Assembly (NCBI RefSeq): GCF_022539315.1
Contig: NC_066327.1
Span: 13,184,995-13,248,994, forward strand
DNA from: Serinus canaria
Lineage: Eukaryota; Chordata; Aves; Passeriformes; Fringillidae
Length of the DNA stretch: 64,000 nt
Reading direction: 5' to 3'
A model generated the notes under the pieces. The model was not told where the DNA came from. It saw nothing but the letters and a program-made list of their open reading frames with translations, and did not search any database. A program made the position numbers and the translations under genes. Of this stretch, positions 27,101 through 40,600 are shown one piece after another (position 1 is the stretch's first letter; every line of letters begins with the position of its first letter).

Positions 27101-30100
27101 GGGGAATATGGGACGCCCAGTCCTGCCCCACATCCTCTTCCAAATTTTACTTGCACTGCGATAATCCATGAAAGAGAAGGAGGGAGGAGTTATATCTTTT
27201 GATTTTTCTGCACAAGAGCCTTTGCCAAACACTTTGATGGTGCTGCTAATATCTGGTTCAAGGCCGCTTTCCCATTTGGATGCCTCCAGACTGCAGCTCT
27301 GGGAATGGAGAGGTTAAACTGGGCAACCCTGCTCAAGGTCACTCACACAGTGGGACTGGGCTGCTGGTCATTTGGACAGTGCCAACTTCTTTCTCTTTTT
27401 AAAAAACAATTTGAGTAGGAGAGCAGCGAGTGTGTCTGTGGAATTACCCCGTCTCCTCCAAAGAGAAGGGTCACATCTTGTCCCTGGGACTTCTAATCCT
27501 CGGGCAAGGAAATGCTAAGGCAGGAATTACACCACAAGGGATGTCTGAGCTCTGTGACTGGGGCTGAGTGGAAAAGCCCTGCTCCTTCCTCTGTCTGAGG
27601 GGTCTCTCCCACCTCCCAGACCAAGGTGTTTCCTATTTCTGACTCTGGTGCACTTCCAGCATGGCACAGAGGACAGTAAGAGCCCAAAATAAGGGCTTCC
27701 CCCCTTAATCCAAAGCACAGTGGGGATTCTTCTTTTTTGCATATGAGTCATTTGAATTCAGAATGCTTAACCTGTGGCAGAAATAATTCAGATTTGAACA
27801 CATTAATTGTGTCAGGTCAAAGGAGAGGTTGTTTTTTGCATGGATCATTTCAGAATGGTTTTTTGCGGGTGTTTGTAGCAAGCAAATCACAGGATGCAGT
27901 TGTTGCTATAGCAATGAGCCTCCCTAAGTGAAGGAGGTAGGGCAGCCCCCCTCAGACAGACTCCCACCAGTTATCACTGCAATGGAGGTACCTGAAATGC
28001 TTCACTTACCAGGGATGTGATAGGTATCAATAAATCCTGATTTCTAGGAGTAAATGGATCCCATGGGATTTATATGGTTCTAAAAATACTCCTTTGTTTG
28101 AGGTTTGAGTCACCAGTGAATCTGAAATTTGCTGACTATAATTGCATTAATTATGCTAACAAGTGATTTTTTTTTCAGTTGTGTATGGGCTGAGTATGGG
28201 ATGTGTAATTTAGGTGTGTGTGATGTGTTGTAATTTAATTTGGAAGCTCAGCGAAACACAGTGGCTTGGAGAGCCTCTGTGATAGCTCTGCAAACAGTCT
28301 GGACCAAGCAGGGCAGTTTAAAAAGCACAGCCTTAATTCTCATGGAAAAGATCCAGTAAAATACCCTTGAAATATTTCAGCTAGAAGACAAAAATTAAAG
28401 CATAAGGAACACTTACATAATAAGGCTTATAATAATACCTGTTTCCTGGTGCCAGCTTTGTTTAGTGGTTCCAGCAGTGATCATGGCACAGAGTCTTCAG
28501 GGAATGGATGCTTTGTTTTTCAGCAGTCTGTGGGCTGATCTCAGGGGATCAGCCAGGCAGGGCTGCCTGCACCCACACCACAGGAGGTGCCTAAACCTCC
28601 TTCCTCCTGCTTGGTGAGAAAAATGGCTCCGGTCCAAATCCTTTGGAAGTCAGTGCAATGATGGCCTGGAATTCTTAGAAAAGGATCTCTTGGATTGTGT
28701 CCTGGAAATGGGATTTGAGGCTTGACCATTCAGCTCAGCATCCTGACTTGCTTTCTGAGTCATTGGAGTGATTCTGAATTTATGCTGATGTCAAAAGAGG
28801 GAGAATCAACCCCTTCTTCCCAACATCAGCACATAAAGAGGAACAACCAGCTCAGTTCACTGTTTCCTCCCATCTCTCCTCTCCCTCATATTCTTCAAAC
28901 ACTTCTGTTATATATGAAAAGCAGATCCTTCCAGATGGCTCCTGTAGGTGCCATCTAATTTGTGGTGATGATGGGCCAGTGGTTGTTGGAGAAGCAGAAT
29001 GAAAGAGAAAAGCAGTTGCAAAATTGCTACTTTTAGTGGGCTGCTTGCACTTGCCTGTAAGTGTTTATTATCCTAGATGGTAATCTCACTGATTCTTCTT
29101 GATGTACTCCAGCACTAATAAAGGAATTTTGCAATATTATTACAGCAATTTTAAATCAATTCACTCAGTGAATGCCGTTGTGCTCCAGAAGTCAATTATA
29201 GATATCACGTAAAAAAACCAGATAATGCAAAGCCAGCCCTGTGTTTTCATCATTATGCAGAAAGCAAAATAAAAACACAACGAGGCAAGTGCACATTAGA
29301 AAACCAGAGGTGCTGTGAAGGGAGGGGAGCATGAGAGGTGATGTTTCTGCTGCAAGGTTTTCTTCAGGCTTCAGAGCATTACTGACACCACCTGCTCTGC
29401 CTTCCCCTGCAGCTCCCCAGGGCCCTTCAGGCACAAACACATCTTTTTATGGCTTTTCTTCTAGAGCAGCTCCTGCTAAAGATCACCATGAAAGCATCCA
29501 GGAGCCATGGCAGGACCTCAGGCAAATTAAAAGACACTGCTTGAGGTTAATGGTGGGTTCATCCTTCGAGGCCAACAACAAGCCAGAAACTGATAAATAT
29601 AAAGCACATCCCACCATGTGAGGTAGATGCCTACTTTTTTAATATTATGTTTCATTCCCTAGGCACTGAAGGCCCACATAATTTTCAGTTTCTTCTGTCA
29701 CCATGTCCTTCAGAAAAGTGATTTTTTTCTTGCTGTTAAGCATCCCAGGAGCATTATGAGGATGTCTATTATTGTGGCTAGAAACAGTGGCTAGTTTTTA
29801 CTTCTTAAATTGCCTTTCCCTCTCTTTTACAGAGAAAAACTTGGAAGGATTTTGGGTTGTCAGCCTGGGCTTACTGCAGGGGTAACCCTAGAAATAAGAA
29901 ATTGAGTTAATTTGTAATTGTTCATGACTTAATAAATTGAGTCCTGATCACTCAATAAAAACACTGCCTAAATTAGGGTATATATCAAGCAACTGCTGAC
30001 AAGAGATCATTGCAAAATAAGCATAATCGTGGTCCTTTTTCTACTTTTTCTGTGTTACAAAGACTCTTCAGCAAAATCTTACTTTATCTATAAAAATGTG

Positions 30101-33100
30101 ATTCTGATTCCTATTATCACACCTCTGGGCAGGGGGAGTCTGAAGTTTCAAGGTAGATAATACCATGCCAACACTATGATAAACAGCCAAGCAACTGTGC
30201 TTTATCTCTGGTGCAAGATAAGCTGGAATGAGGAGTGTGATTAACAGTTGTGTTGGAGATTTATGTAATCAATTTGGAGAGCAGGCCCATGTGTTGTCTT
30301 GACAGGATAGTTAAGGTAAAGTTGCAAGTTCAAGCAGCTTTGACCTCTGTAAACTTGCAGTACAGCCAGGGAGCCTCTCTTGATTATTCCCTGTTAAGGT
30401 TTATAGGATAATGAAAAGAAAGCAGAGGGGAAGATAGAACATAAAATGTAATTGCTTTTTCCTCCAGTCACCCCCTCCAGAAGCTGTGCTGTCACACAGG
30501 GTATGTCCTAGTCCCTGCCAGTCTCTGAACCAAGACAGAGGAGCTCTGGAAGCAGCAATTTTGCAGGAGGGGAGGATAAAAGGGTCTTCCTGGGCTTTTT
30601 GGTCCCCATCAAATATGATCTGACTTCTCCATCCAGAACACCCGTGCTCTTGGTACCCCACTTGTAAACAGCAGTTGGATTTTATTTTATTTTAATTTCT
30701 TTTTTCAATTTAAAAATGTGCCTGTGTAGGCATGGGAGAGGAAGTGAAGCTGGAGCAAAGTCCTCCCTGGCTCCCATTCAGGATGGATCCACCTGGCTCA
30801 GCCCACAACCCACAGGCACCTGCATGGCAGTGCCAGCTCCCAGGGAAGGGAGAGAGAAAGCCCCAGGAAAAGCAGGAACATAAGCATGACAAGCCTTAAC
30901 ATCACTCCTAATTGCACCAGTACAACGTTTTAGACCACTTCCAGGGAATTCTGTTCTGTTCTCCTTCCACTCATAAGCTCCTGTATGTGCTGGGCTGATA
31001 AGAACTCTCAGCAGCCTCCTGTTGCCTGAGAAGAGGTAAAATTGCTCAGCCAGCCTTGGGGCAAAGCTGCTGCCACGGTGTGCTCCCAGCAAATTGGCTC
31101 CATTATTTGTCCCTGATGGAGATGTGTACAAGGCAGGGGAGGGGAGAATTATGGCATATAAATGTTGCAATATACACAATTCCCACTTAGAATTGATTTT
31201 TCCCTTGTGAGATGTGCTGTCTCATTGAAAGAGGGAGAAAAGTATCGTTTTAAACCTTACTCCTGTAAGAGGAATTAAACAAGGAGGGGGAAAAAAGAGC
31301 TGAAAAACAGGAGGTGTTATCTCAGGGGTGCCATTAATCATTTTCTTAGGAAAATGTAGTCCTGCTGTGCACCTTCCTAAACTGGTGAAGCAAACCTTCC
31401 TGTGTCTGCCCACTGTAATATTTACTACTGAGCCTCTCCAGCTCTTTTTCTCTGCATTCAACACCAGTTTGGCTTGTTTGTTGCAAGTGGCAGATTGGAA
31501 AGAAGTGGAGGTTACCTCTGACAGAATTGTCAAATTAAATTTATCCTGTTCCCTGTACCTTCTCCAGGAGTCCCCCTATTTATAGTAAAGTACACACAGC
31601 ACATAAGCATTGGTTTTCAAAATCACTTTGACAGCAAATAATAAATACAAAATAATCTGCAATACAATATGCAATTGACTTGTGTGCCTCCCAGTCAATG
31701 CAAGTGTTATCCAGCATATAAAATTACATTGCAGGCAGCACATCCTCTGCCTGGGAATGACATACCCTGATAAAAAAGAAATAATAATAATAGACCCCCC
31801 TAAGTATGCACCACTGGGTGTCCTGTCTAAAGGAGGCGATGAAGAATGAATGTGAAATTAGCACTCGATTAGAACTGAAGGAAATGCAGGATGTGAGTGT
31901 AAAGCAAAGGACTATATCAGTGTCTAAATGTGAATGTGACATTTGGATGGCTGAATAAATAATCTCCTTGTGCAGCACCGTTCAGAGAGGAGATCTGCCA
32001 CAGGAACAAGAGAGGGTAGGAGAAGTCTGGATTTAAGATGGTTTTCTCAAGTGGAAGACCTGTCCTTCACTCCTCTTCCCATTCTCTGCTTCCCCTGGGA
32101 TCAGCAGGGACCTGGGAGTACTGCAGTTTTTCCTTCCTGTCCTATTTGTCTACTGTCACTGTACAAGATTCATAGCAAGTGGTTTTCTCAGAATTTTTCC
32201 CCTCAGGTTTTTCCATAGAGTTCAGGCTGTGGCTCACTAAATCTTCAGAATGGGTTGGTGATATTTGTATTTATATCTTGCTCTTCCTCCCCAGAAGACA
32301 AAGTGATGAGGGTGGAGTGTTGGTCACCCCTTTCCCACAGCCAGGCACTGGCAAAAGAGCTTCTGGCCAGGCCAAGCACTCACTCCATGCCAGGTGGGAC
32401 CTGAGGGCTGTGATTACCCTGTCAGCATCAGATGTTCTGCAGCTCTGCCCCTGCCACCAGACAGCTTCCCACCCCTCCCAGGTGTGCTCAGGACCACCCT
32501 GCACCCATCCAGCCCCTTTCCCAAGCACCAGGCTATGAGGGTCCTTGGTAACTTTGGTTTTCAAGCCTCACACCCTGAGCATTCCTCTGGAAACAAGGAA
32601 TGTCTTTGCTTTCCTAGTGGTTTTGACCATGAGATGGAACCAACATCTCTCTTCCCGTGAGCTGTCTCCAGCCAAGACTCTGTGGATGATTTTTGAGTGT
32701 TGTGTTTATTGCCAACTCCACCTAAACAACAAGGCAAGCTAAATTCACAGGGATTGCTTCTGGAGCGTGTGGTGCCACCCTCAGACCAGACCAATCCAGC
32801 ATCTAAGAAAAACATTCATTTTAGAAATTAGCTTCTGACACCTTCCAAAGCTATCAGGAAAATTTTGCATTTGTTACAGGCAACTTCACCATCTACTTGA
32901 CCTTAAAGCCAAGAATTTATGTGCTGCTTCCCAAAATAGGTATCAGTAGGTCTGGGAGAATGCCTCAAGGGTGTGCAAGCCAAATTGCACCAGTCAGAAA
33001 GATGCTGTTTTTCAAATCAGCTCTACGGGTGAATCTTCCCATCACTGTTAACATTTAACATATCCCCCTAAGCCTGGATGCTCTTTGAAGCAAGTTACCA

Positions 33101-33395
33101 GCTTAATTGGGACTCTTTAATAAAATTTAATGCTATTTTTTTAATGAAGAAAGATGAAAAGTTGCCTAGAGGGGAATCTTGAGCACAAGGTATTTAAAGA
33201 AATTATTCTTTGAGACTGTTGATCTCTTATCTCATTCTTCACAAATCATTTAATGAAATAACATTAACATTTCACTTCTAGTTATATTAGCTTCTTCCCT
33301 TGCACACTTTTCCTTATTTTGAGGGTTCTTTTTCTCCTTTTCAAGGAAAAAATACAGTTCTACAGGGCTCTTGAACAACAACTTTGTGTTATTAA
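24116..33395. other. Non-coding unique sequence
   Basis: No gene, RNA or transposon could be supported here. Short open frames have no recognisable domains. There are stretches of AT-rich sequence (29.9-30.1 kb, 31.6-31.7 kb) but no tandem arrays of note. Confidence 0.5.
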
Positions 33396-33415
33396 GAGAC
33401 AATTAATATTGTCTC
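33396..33415. repeat. 8-bp-arm inverted repeat
   Basis: GAGACAAT at 33396-33403 pairs perfectly with ATTGTCTC at 33408-33415 across a 4-base TAAT spacer. It is a small hairpin or dyad in AT-rich sequence and could easily be chance. Confidence 0.55.
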
Positions 33416-33881
33416 ATTCCTGCAAATGGAGGGGCATAGTTTTTTTCCAGGCAATTAGGTAGATAACTTTCTCTTGCATTTTTAAATGCTGATCTCAAGT
33501 TTAACAGGCTTGGCTTTGCAAGTTACATAATTACTGCAAACTTGGGCATCTGCAGCCCAACTTCAGATACAAACAGCCCTATCACTGCTCCCTGGAGGCA
33601 AAAGCCTAAAGCAGGAGATGGTTTTCTGCTCCAAATGGAGATATTGAGCAGGGTTCCTTTAGATTAAAGAATTATTTCAGTTCTGCTCTCAGTGGCTGCC
33701 ATTGAATTCAGGGCTTGATTCCATGAATGGGAAAAAGAGGCATTAGCTTGTCCCTGTAACTTCCTTAAAAGCCCCAACTCTCCACAACCACCTGGTAGAG
33801 AGTGGCTGTTGTACTCTGAGCTGGAGAAGGGAACATTTGGGGTGTCCTTCCCTTGATGAACCATTTCACCTCTTTGCCACT

Positions 33882-34100
33882 TCACAGAATCACAGAACGC
33901 TTTGGATTGGAAGGGATCTTAAAAATCACCTTGTTCCAACCCCCTGCCATGGGCAGGGACACCTCCCACTGTCCCAGGCTGCTCCAAGCCCTGTCCAGCC
34001 TGGCCTTGGGCACCTCCAGGGATCCAGGGGCAGCCACAGCTGCCCTGGGCACCCTGTGCCAGGGCCTGCCCACCCTGACAGGAAAGATAAACATTTCTTG
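33882..34100 (-). mobile_element. CR1 LINE 3' end, 5'-truncated
   Basis: Seen: the plus strand begins TCACAGAATCACAGAA (the CR1 terminal octamers in reverse complement). It continues with a TTTGGATTGGAAGGGATCTT block, a CCCCTGCCATGGGCAGGGAC block, then CAGGCTGCTCCAAGCCC, CAGCCTGGCCTTGGGCACCT and finally a CCTGACAGGAAAGA block. This is the classic avian CR1 3' UTR in its known order. The terminal octamers lie at the low-coordinate side, so the element is on the minus strand. It is better preserved than the 20.0-kb copy and is non-coding. Frames seen across it on either strand (for example 33837-34130) are read from the repeat, not from a gene. Confidence 0.93.
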
Positions 34101-35709
34101 TTATTTTGGGTCCAAGTGTCCCCTTCTTAAATGAATGAGTTGTCCAGTTTTGGTGCCACAGGTGTTGGATGGATCAGTACTGTCAGCAAATCCAGGTGTG
34201 TCACTGCAGGTCTGACCAGGAAGAAGAGGGATGGGTTATGGCAGCAATGAGAAAGATAAATCCAGCCCATTAGCTTTACCATCCAAGGCAAGGATTTATC
34301 TCTTCCAGGCCTGTCTATAAATAATTGTTTCATTATTTTGACCAATTCATAGTGGTTATTCAACTTTCAATACACTAGACACTTCTTCCCATATTTGTTA
34401 GTGCTTTGTTTCTCTTCTGTTTTCAGCATCAAAGAGACAAGGGTAAATAATTTCCATAGAACCTGGCTCAGCCACATTTCTCTCTCTGACATTTTCACCT
34501 AATTTCAAGGCTCTGTTATTTTCTGTAACACTGTAATATGATCTTCATGGTTCCTGCAAGCTTTAGGAGAGTGACTTAGATGAGAATTTCCTGAGCAATC
34601 TCCAGTTTTGTCTTACATTCAAATCACCACACACATCCACAGGAAACAGAAAGAAGCAGGTCATGGTGTTCCTTCCCCCAGCATCCTAATTTAACTCCTC
34701 CAAAAAGAGTGGGGATAGCTCTCCTTCAGCCCAGAGGGAAATTAATACACACCCTGGTATCTGACTGTGATGCTGAGTCTCCTCATCTGTCTGCAGTGCC
34801 ACTGACTTTGAGGTCAGGTTGAAGGAGTAGGATGTAGCTTTGCACTAATATAAAGCTGACCTTTCAAAAAAAAAAAAATCTGTTTTTAAATGATGGGGGT
34901 TTATATAGAGACACATATAATACGAAGATATTTATAAAATTATTTCTATTTTTTATGCCCAAGAGAAATCAGGCATCACTGCACCCCATCATGCAAAGCA
35001 ACAGGGTCAAAAGAGGGAAACTTCTGTCTTCATTCATATCTAAAGTCTTTCAAGATCCTTCTCTCATTTGTGAGCTCTCTGTCATGCATTCAACAGGTCA
35101 CTCAATAAACATCTGGTCAAGCCCTCTTCCAATCTGCCAGATCTCTCCTCCCCACCAGGCTGATCCCCAAAGGCTCCCCTCACACCCAGCCCAGGATTTC
35201 TGCTGCAGAAAAGACACTCCAGATATGCCACGAGCCAGACAATTAACTAAATGGCAAAACATGAAAACCACTCTTTTGCTTCCTAATGAGGACTCATAAT
35301 AGCTATGCTGGGTTTTTCCTTTTATATTTATCAAGGTATGATTTAATTGTCATCAACATCCAAAAGACAAGAAAAGGCCCCTAAACTCAAACTGACAGAC
35401 AATTCTGGGGGTTTTAGGTACTCACTAGTAATGATTCATGCATTTACAGCTGGGATAATAATAGTCTAATACCTTGATCATATTGCATTTTACATAATTT
35501 TACATAATTGTTCATAAGGGCTACAATTATTGCGACTGTGAAGTGTAAAACTACAGGAAGAGAATGAAAAAGCCAACTCAAATTAATACGTTTAGCCTGA
35601 TTTTCTTGTGCTAATTACCACTGGGAAAACACATATTTTAACCTAGCAATGTTTGAGTGTTTTTGTACAGCAGAGCTGCCACAAATGAAAGAGTATTAAA
35701 AAATAGAGT
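34101..35709. other. Non-coding unique sequence
   Basis: I see no gene or transposon here. There is an A13 run near 34866-34879, an AT-rich patch at about 34900-34960, and a small TTTTACATAA tandem duplication near 35490. Confidence 0.5.
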
Positions 35710-36248
35710 TGTGGTTTAACCCCAGCTGGCAGCTCAGCCCAACACAGTGGGGTGGGGAGAGAATCAGGAGTGTGGATGGGAGGAAATGAGGCAAAGACAG
35801 TTTAATAGGCAAAGCAAAAGCTGTGCACACATGCAGAGTGAAACAGGGAATCCCTTCTCCACTCCCCATGGGCAGGCAGGCTCAGACATCTCCGGGAAAG
35901 GTGGGCTCTATCAGACATCAGGGGACTTGGGGACACAAATGCTGTCACTCTGAAAGTCCCCCCACTCCTTTTTTTCCCCCCATGCTGAGCACAGCAGCAC
36001 ATGGCCTGGGGTATCCCTGGGGTCAGCTGGGGTCAGCTGTCCTGGCTGTGTCCCCTCCCAGCTCCCCGTGCACCCCCCCACCTCCTGAACTGTGGGTGAG
36101 GAGCAGAAAAGGTCTGGGCTCTGTGTTAGCCCTAGCTGACAGTCATGGAAACATCCCTGAATTATCAGCACTGCTTCAGCACAAATCCAAAACACAGCCC
36201 CACACCAGCTACCATGAAGTAAACCCTTCTCCAGACAAAAGCAGCACA
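35710..36248 (-). mobile_element. Solo LTR of an avian ERVL-like endogenous retrovirus
   Basis: Seen on the minus strand: a 539-bp unit starting TGTGCTGC (36248 downward) and ending AAACCACA (35710), so it has TG...CA termini. The 5-bp flanks are AGAGT (35705-35709) and ACAGT (36249-36253). They match at four of five bases, which fits the 5-bp target duplication expected for ERVL-type integration. A minus-strand ATTAAA signal lies at 35801-35806. No gag, pol or env sequence adjoins either side, so this is a recombination-derived solo LTR. Family assignment is from memory of a very common avian LTR with the same blocks (a GGGGTCAGCTGTCCTGGCTG string and a CAAATCCAAAACACAGCCCC string, both on the plus strand). 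The segment where I expect the TATA box (about 35980-35990) appears deleted. Open frames over it (for example 35823-36362) are spurious. Confidence 0.88.
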
Positions 36249-36253
36249 ACAGT

Positions 36254-38236
36254 GATTGGCATCCCAAGTGACAAATTACCAAGGACTGTTAAATGTGCTC
36301 ACAGGGCCACGGAGGTGTTCTGGCTTCCTGAAATATTTCTAGCAAAGAGAGAGTGGTTATGAGTGATTTAAAGTACAGATAGTGCTCACCTGTTTGGTTT
36401 TTAAATGTGTTATGTTTCTGCTCTCTGCCATACCACACAGCACTCTGGCTGTCAGTGCCGTGAGGAATGTGATGGGTTTGTGTTATTTTTACCATTTTCT
36501 CATTGCTCTAATTGTTCCCCAGGAACAATTCTGAGGAAAAGCAATGTTCACTCGCAGGAAAAGAGGCAAAACCCACTCATTTGGAACACCAAGGCAAGGC
36601 TGAGGAAGGAGAAGCTGGGAAAGCTGCTTGCTTTGGTAGATGCAAATTTCTGTGCACACAATCATCCCCGAGGCTGGGCTTGCCTGTGTGCTGGCTTGCA
36701 GGCACACACACAGACCTCACTGCAGGGAGGCACCTGCAGCCACAGCTGCCCACTGTGGGCACCAGCACCAAACCTCTCCCAAAACAGCCTGGCCAAGAAA
36801 TCCTGCACGAAGCAGCAGACACCATGAATGGCAGGAGGCTGAGAGTGTGAGGAGATGGGCTCAAGGGATGGGGCCAGCAGAGATCTGTCCCTGGCTACTG
36901 TCACACAGAGCCACACACACTGCCCCTCCAGGGTGAGCTCAGTGCTGTGTCTGTAGGTGGGCTCACATTGGTATGCCAACCTCCACCTGAAGGCATTGAA
37001 ATGCAGGCACATGTTTGCCTCTAATTGTTTGGGGGAGAGTGGACTGCTGGGAGCACTGACTTTTTAAATTGCCTGTGTTAGATCCCTCAGAGCTCCGCTG
37101 CAAGAGCTGTCATCCCCATTTAAAGTTGTGGAAAGCCCACCAGACTAAGGTGGGAACAGGTCTTGGGCCTGGTCTTCACCTTGTGCAAGGGATGGAATTT
37201 GCCCAGAAAGCTGCAAATACTGTGGAAATGCATTAAGGACACAAAGTGCTTCAGAATGGTTTCCATTTAAAAGGAACAATACAAGGCAGGAGCTCCTGGT
37301 TCACAGAAAACCACTTGTGTGCTGCCTTTGTGGCTTGTTGGAGCAGCCTTTAGGTGTGATCAGTCTCTTCTGGTTCACAAAGACCCTCTGGCTTGTTGCT
37401 GGGTGGAACAGGACACAGATTTATGTGCCCCACCTAAATTGTTCCCGAGGTGTGAGAAAACATTGCTTTCCCTGCATTTCCTCTGTGAGCTCAGGAGCAG
37501 GGTGAGATCAAATATTGTGGGCACTGACTTATGTTCTTCACAGGGAAAGATTTTCACACAGATAGACTCAGACCTGTTGGTACATTTCTGTTCTCTGTTG
37601 GCTCCTGCAACAGTGGGAGGGAGGAAGATAAATAAAGTGTGGCTGTGGAACAGAAAGGCCACCATGACAATCCAGTCTGCACTGGGGCTTGAGCAAAAGG
37701 TTTGTTTTCTCAACAATACCTTGAGTTCAAAATCCTTCAGGATGGATTATGACAAAATTTGCTCAGTCCAGTATCTTCAGGTGCCCTAATGACCATCAAG
37801 GCAATGACTTCATGGTGGCACTTCTCCAAATGAGCTGTGTTTTCTTGGAGGTAGCTGACCTCCTCTTTTCTGATTTCCCATCCCTCAAAGGCAAACCCTG
37901 CTGCCAGCACAGCACTTGGGCTTCTCAGGACCTGCTGTTCTGGCAGATCAGAAATAGATTTTTGTGCCCCTCTTATGTCAGTCTTCCATCTCTGGAGACT
38001 GACCTGCACAAGTTTAAATTAGCTGGTTCAGACAGTGTGTAGCAATTAAAGCAGTCAGCTCGGGTGTGATGGTGGCTGTGCTCGTGGTCCCTCAGCCAGG
38101 CTGGAGCTGACACTGCTCTGGCTGGGGAGGGCTCAGGTCTCTGGGTCTCCTGGTGGAGGGCTGGGATGGGCATAAGGGCCTGGGTGAGGCTCAGAGGAGA
38201 TCTGGAGCTTCCTGCAGGACACATCAGAGGTGGGAT
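36254..38236. other. Non-coding unique sequence
   Basis: No gene could be supported here. Several overlapping frames on both strands lie in the locally GC-rich 36.5-37.0 kb. They share the same bases in different phases and show no domain signature. Confidence 0.5.
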
Positions 38237-38362
38237 CATGCAGGAACTCTATTTCAAAGTCCTCATTACACTTTCTATGTATTTCTTTTTCCTTATCTTC
38301 TTTTAAGAAAGGATTATCCTGTAATAAACAGGGTGGTGCCATCTGCCACAGTCTCTGGCACA
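38237..38362 (+). repeat. Copy A of a 126-bp interspersed repeat
   Basis: This 126-bp segment aligns without gaps to 42608-42733 in the same orientation, with six substitutions (95% identity). Identity ends abruptly on both sides: upstream T versus A, downstream TCAGGGG versus GAAGGGA. The sequence has a long pyrimidine-rich block, a GGATTATCCTG string and a GTAATAAACAGGG string holding an AATAAA signal near its 3' end. I do not recognise the family. An LTR or 3'-end fragment of a retroelement is possible because of the AATAAA, but no termini or target duplications are evident. Confidence 0.8.
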
Positions 38363-40600
38363 TCAGGGGTGGGATCTGCATTCAGCCTCCCCTGTTTCCC
38401 CCCTCAGCTCCCCACTCACAGGGGGTGTTTTCCATCTGACTGACAGTGACATTCCCACACACTGAAGCCCTTCATGCTCTGTCAGAGGGTGCTCAAGGCA
38501 GGAGAGAAGCTCCATCATCCCTGTCTAATGTGGGACACTCTTTGTGTGTCCCCTGTGCATATGTTGACTGTGAGAGGGTCACAAAGCACAGGAGACACTC
38601 CAGAGCAGGCTGGCACTTCTCTGTGGCACAGAGGGCTGGCAAGCAGCAATACTAGGTCAGGTCTGGAAGACAACAGAGCTGCATTCTCTGCGTGTCACCA
38701 AAGCATCCAATCCATCCCTCTGCGGGATCAGCACTTGTTTTATTTAGTGAGACTGCTCCTCTGAGCTATCAGAATGTCAGGAAGCAACCAGAGTGAGGAA
38801 AGCATCTGGTGCCCAATTTAAAAAATGCTACACTTAATTTAATTTATTAATTTGGTCTTGTGGTCTGCAGCATTTGTTGGCTATCACTGTGTCCTGAGAT
38901 TTCTTCCTACATGTGAGAAGACCCTGCCTAGCCATGAGCACCCACCTTTCCCTGCTTCATGAGCTCAGCCTGCCCTGCAGGGCTCTGTATGGGCCAGATT
39001 AGCACAAACTGCTTGATGGGGCTGCAAATTTCCCCTATTAGCAGCGTGTGTGGCTGGCAGGGCTGCGTTCTACTCCTTAGTTACACCTAAAGTTCTCCTG
39101 AAACGAGAAGACAAAGGCAATATTCTCTGTCGTCATTCTCAGTTATTTCAAAATTGCTCCCCACAGCAGAGCATCATCAGTCATTAGAGTCACATAGAGG
39201 AGCATTATATTCACTTTGTGGTCTCCCAGCTCCATCGCCAAGGACATCACAGCCACAATGAGACATAATCAGCGTGCTGTTGCCAATTTCAAGACATTGT
39301 AATTTAGCAAAAAATTTCCTGTGTTCCGAGCCCTCTGAAGCTGGAGGGAGCTGCTCTGAATTCCTCTGCATTCCTCTCATGGAGCTGGGGGTGAGTGGTG
39401 TGGAGGGATCACTGAGGCTCCTCGTTAAGATGCCACAGTGATGCCCAGGAATTGCATGGCACGTGTGCTGCCTGATACCAGGCACGACTGACAGGACAGG
39501 GGACAGCAGGAGGGGGCTGAGGGAAAGCCTCAGCCTTGAATGACCTCGTTGTTGTGAATTTTTAACTTGTTCTTCTCCCTATTGCTGCTATGAAAAAAAA
39601 AAGAAAAGTTGCTACACACAAAAATACTCTTTTGCACAGAAGTTTTGGGGGGAAGCTTCAAATGACACAAATGTGAGACAATTGATCTGGTCCCCCAGGT
39701 TTCTCCAGATGGCATTTAGCTGTTCTGGTCTTTGCTCCTGATTGGTGATGGCTCAATGGGCGACATCAAGCAAATCCCACTCTGCTGTGCCCCACTTTTA
39801 CCATGCAGAATTTTATTTACTCAGGGTTTGGTGAGCTAAGGAGGTTTTTAAAAGCCCTTAAAAGAGCTGGGGTGCATTTGACCACTAACTGCACACTGGA
39901 ATTTCATTTGTAATGTATCTTACAGCAACATTTTGTAAGTTGCAACCGTTTATAAGCTGTTTTTTACTGCTAAAATTCTGCTAACAGTGGGGCTCAAGAA
40001 ATTCTCTATCTTGTCTAAAAGAAAATAAAAAGTGTGAATTTTCGCAATCTGGAAGTGGGGCCGTTCCCAGAAACTTTCCTCTCTGCTCAGGAGAGAGATG
40101 ATTACCCACTGCTACAAAAACATTGCTTCCCCTGGTCCCCTTCCAGCCTGGCCAGGTTGGGTTGTTATCATTTTTGATTACCAGTACTTGGACTTTATTT
40201 ACCCTCTGTGAAATGCTTATGAGCATTTGGCCATGCACTTAATGTATGGAACTTACTTTGGGGTCCTCTGCATGAGGAAACATAAACATAAACGCAGACA
40301 GATTTATTACAGTCTAATTTAATAAAAATGTCAGCAAATAAATGCACATTTGACAGGGGAATAAATATCAAATAGGAGCGGGGCAGACAGTGGAGTAGGT
40401 TGTAAGAAATTAACATGAAACGTTTTGGTTTGACAGCGACTATAAAACAAAATTGTACTTTGGAGACTCTGGGAGTCATTTAGCAGGGGTGGAATCACTT
40501 TGCACCAGGCAGGCACAGGGAGATGGGTTCAGGATGAGCCCACATCGCTCCAGAGGGGAATGGTTTGTGATCTGTCACTTCCATTTGTAAAGTGACATTT
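38363..40600. other. Non-coding unique sequence, partly CNE-like
   Basis: No gene was found here. An A-run lies at 39593-39602. The segments 39.04-39.33 kb and 40.14-40.48 kb are rich in ATTA, TTTAT and CATAAA strings without any repeat character. They have the look of conserved regulatory sequence, but conservation cannot be judged from one genome. Confidence 0.4.

Noticed and set aside
35823..36362. 179-codon plus-strand open frame
   Set aside because: It runs antisense through the solo LTR and into the flanking sequence, so it is a by-product of the repeat.
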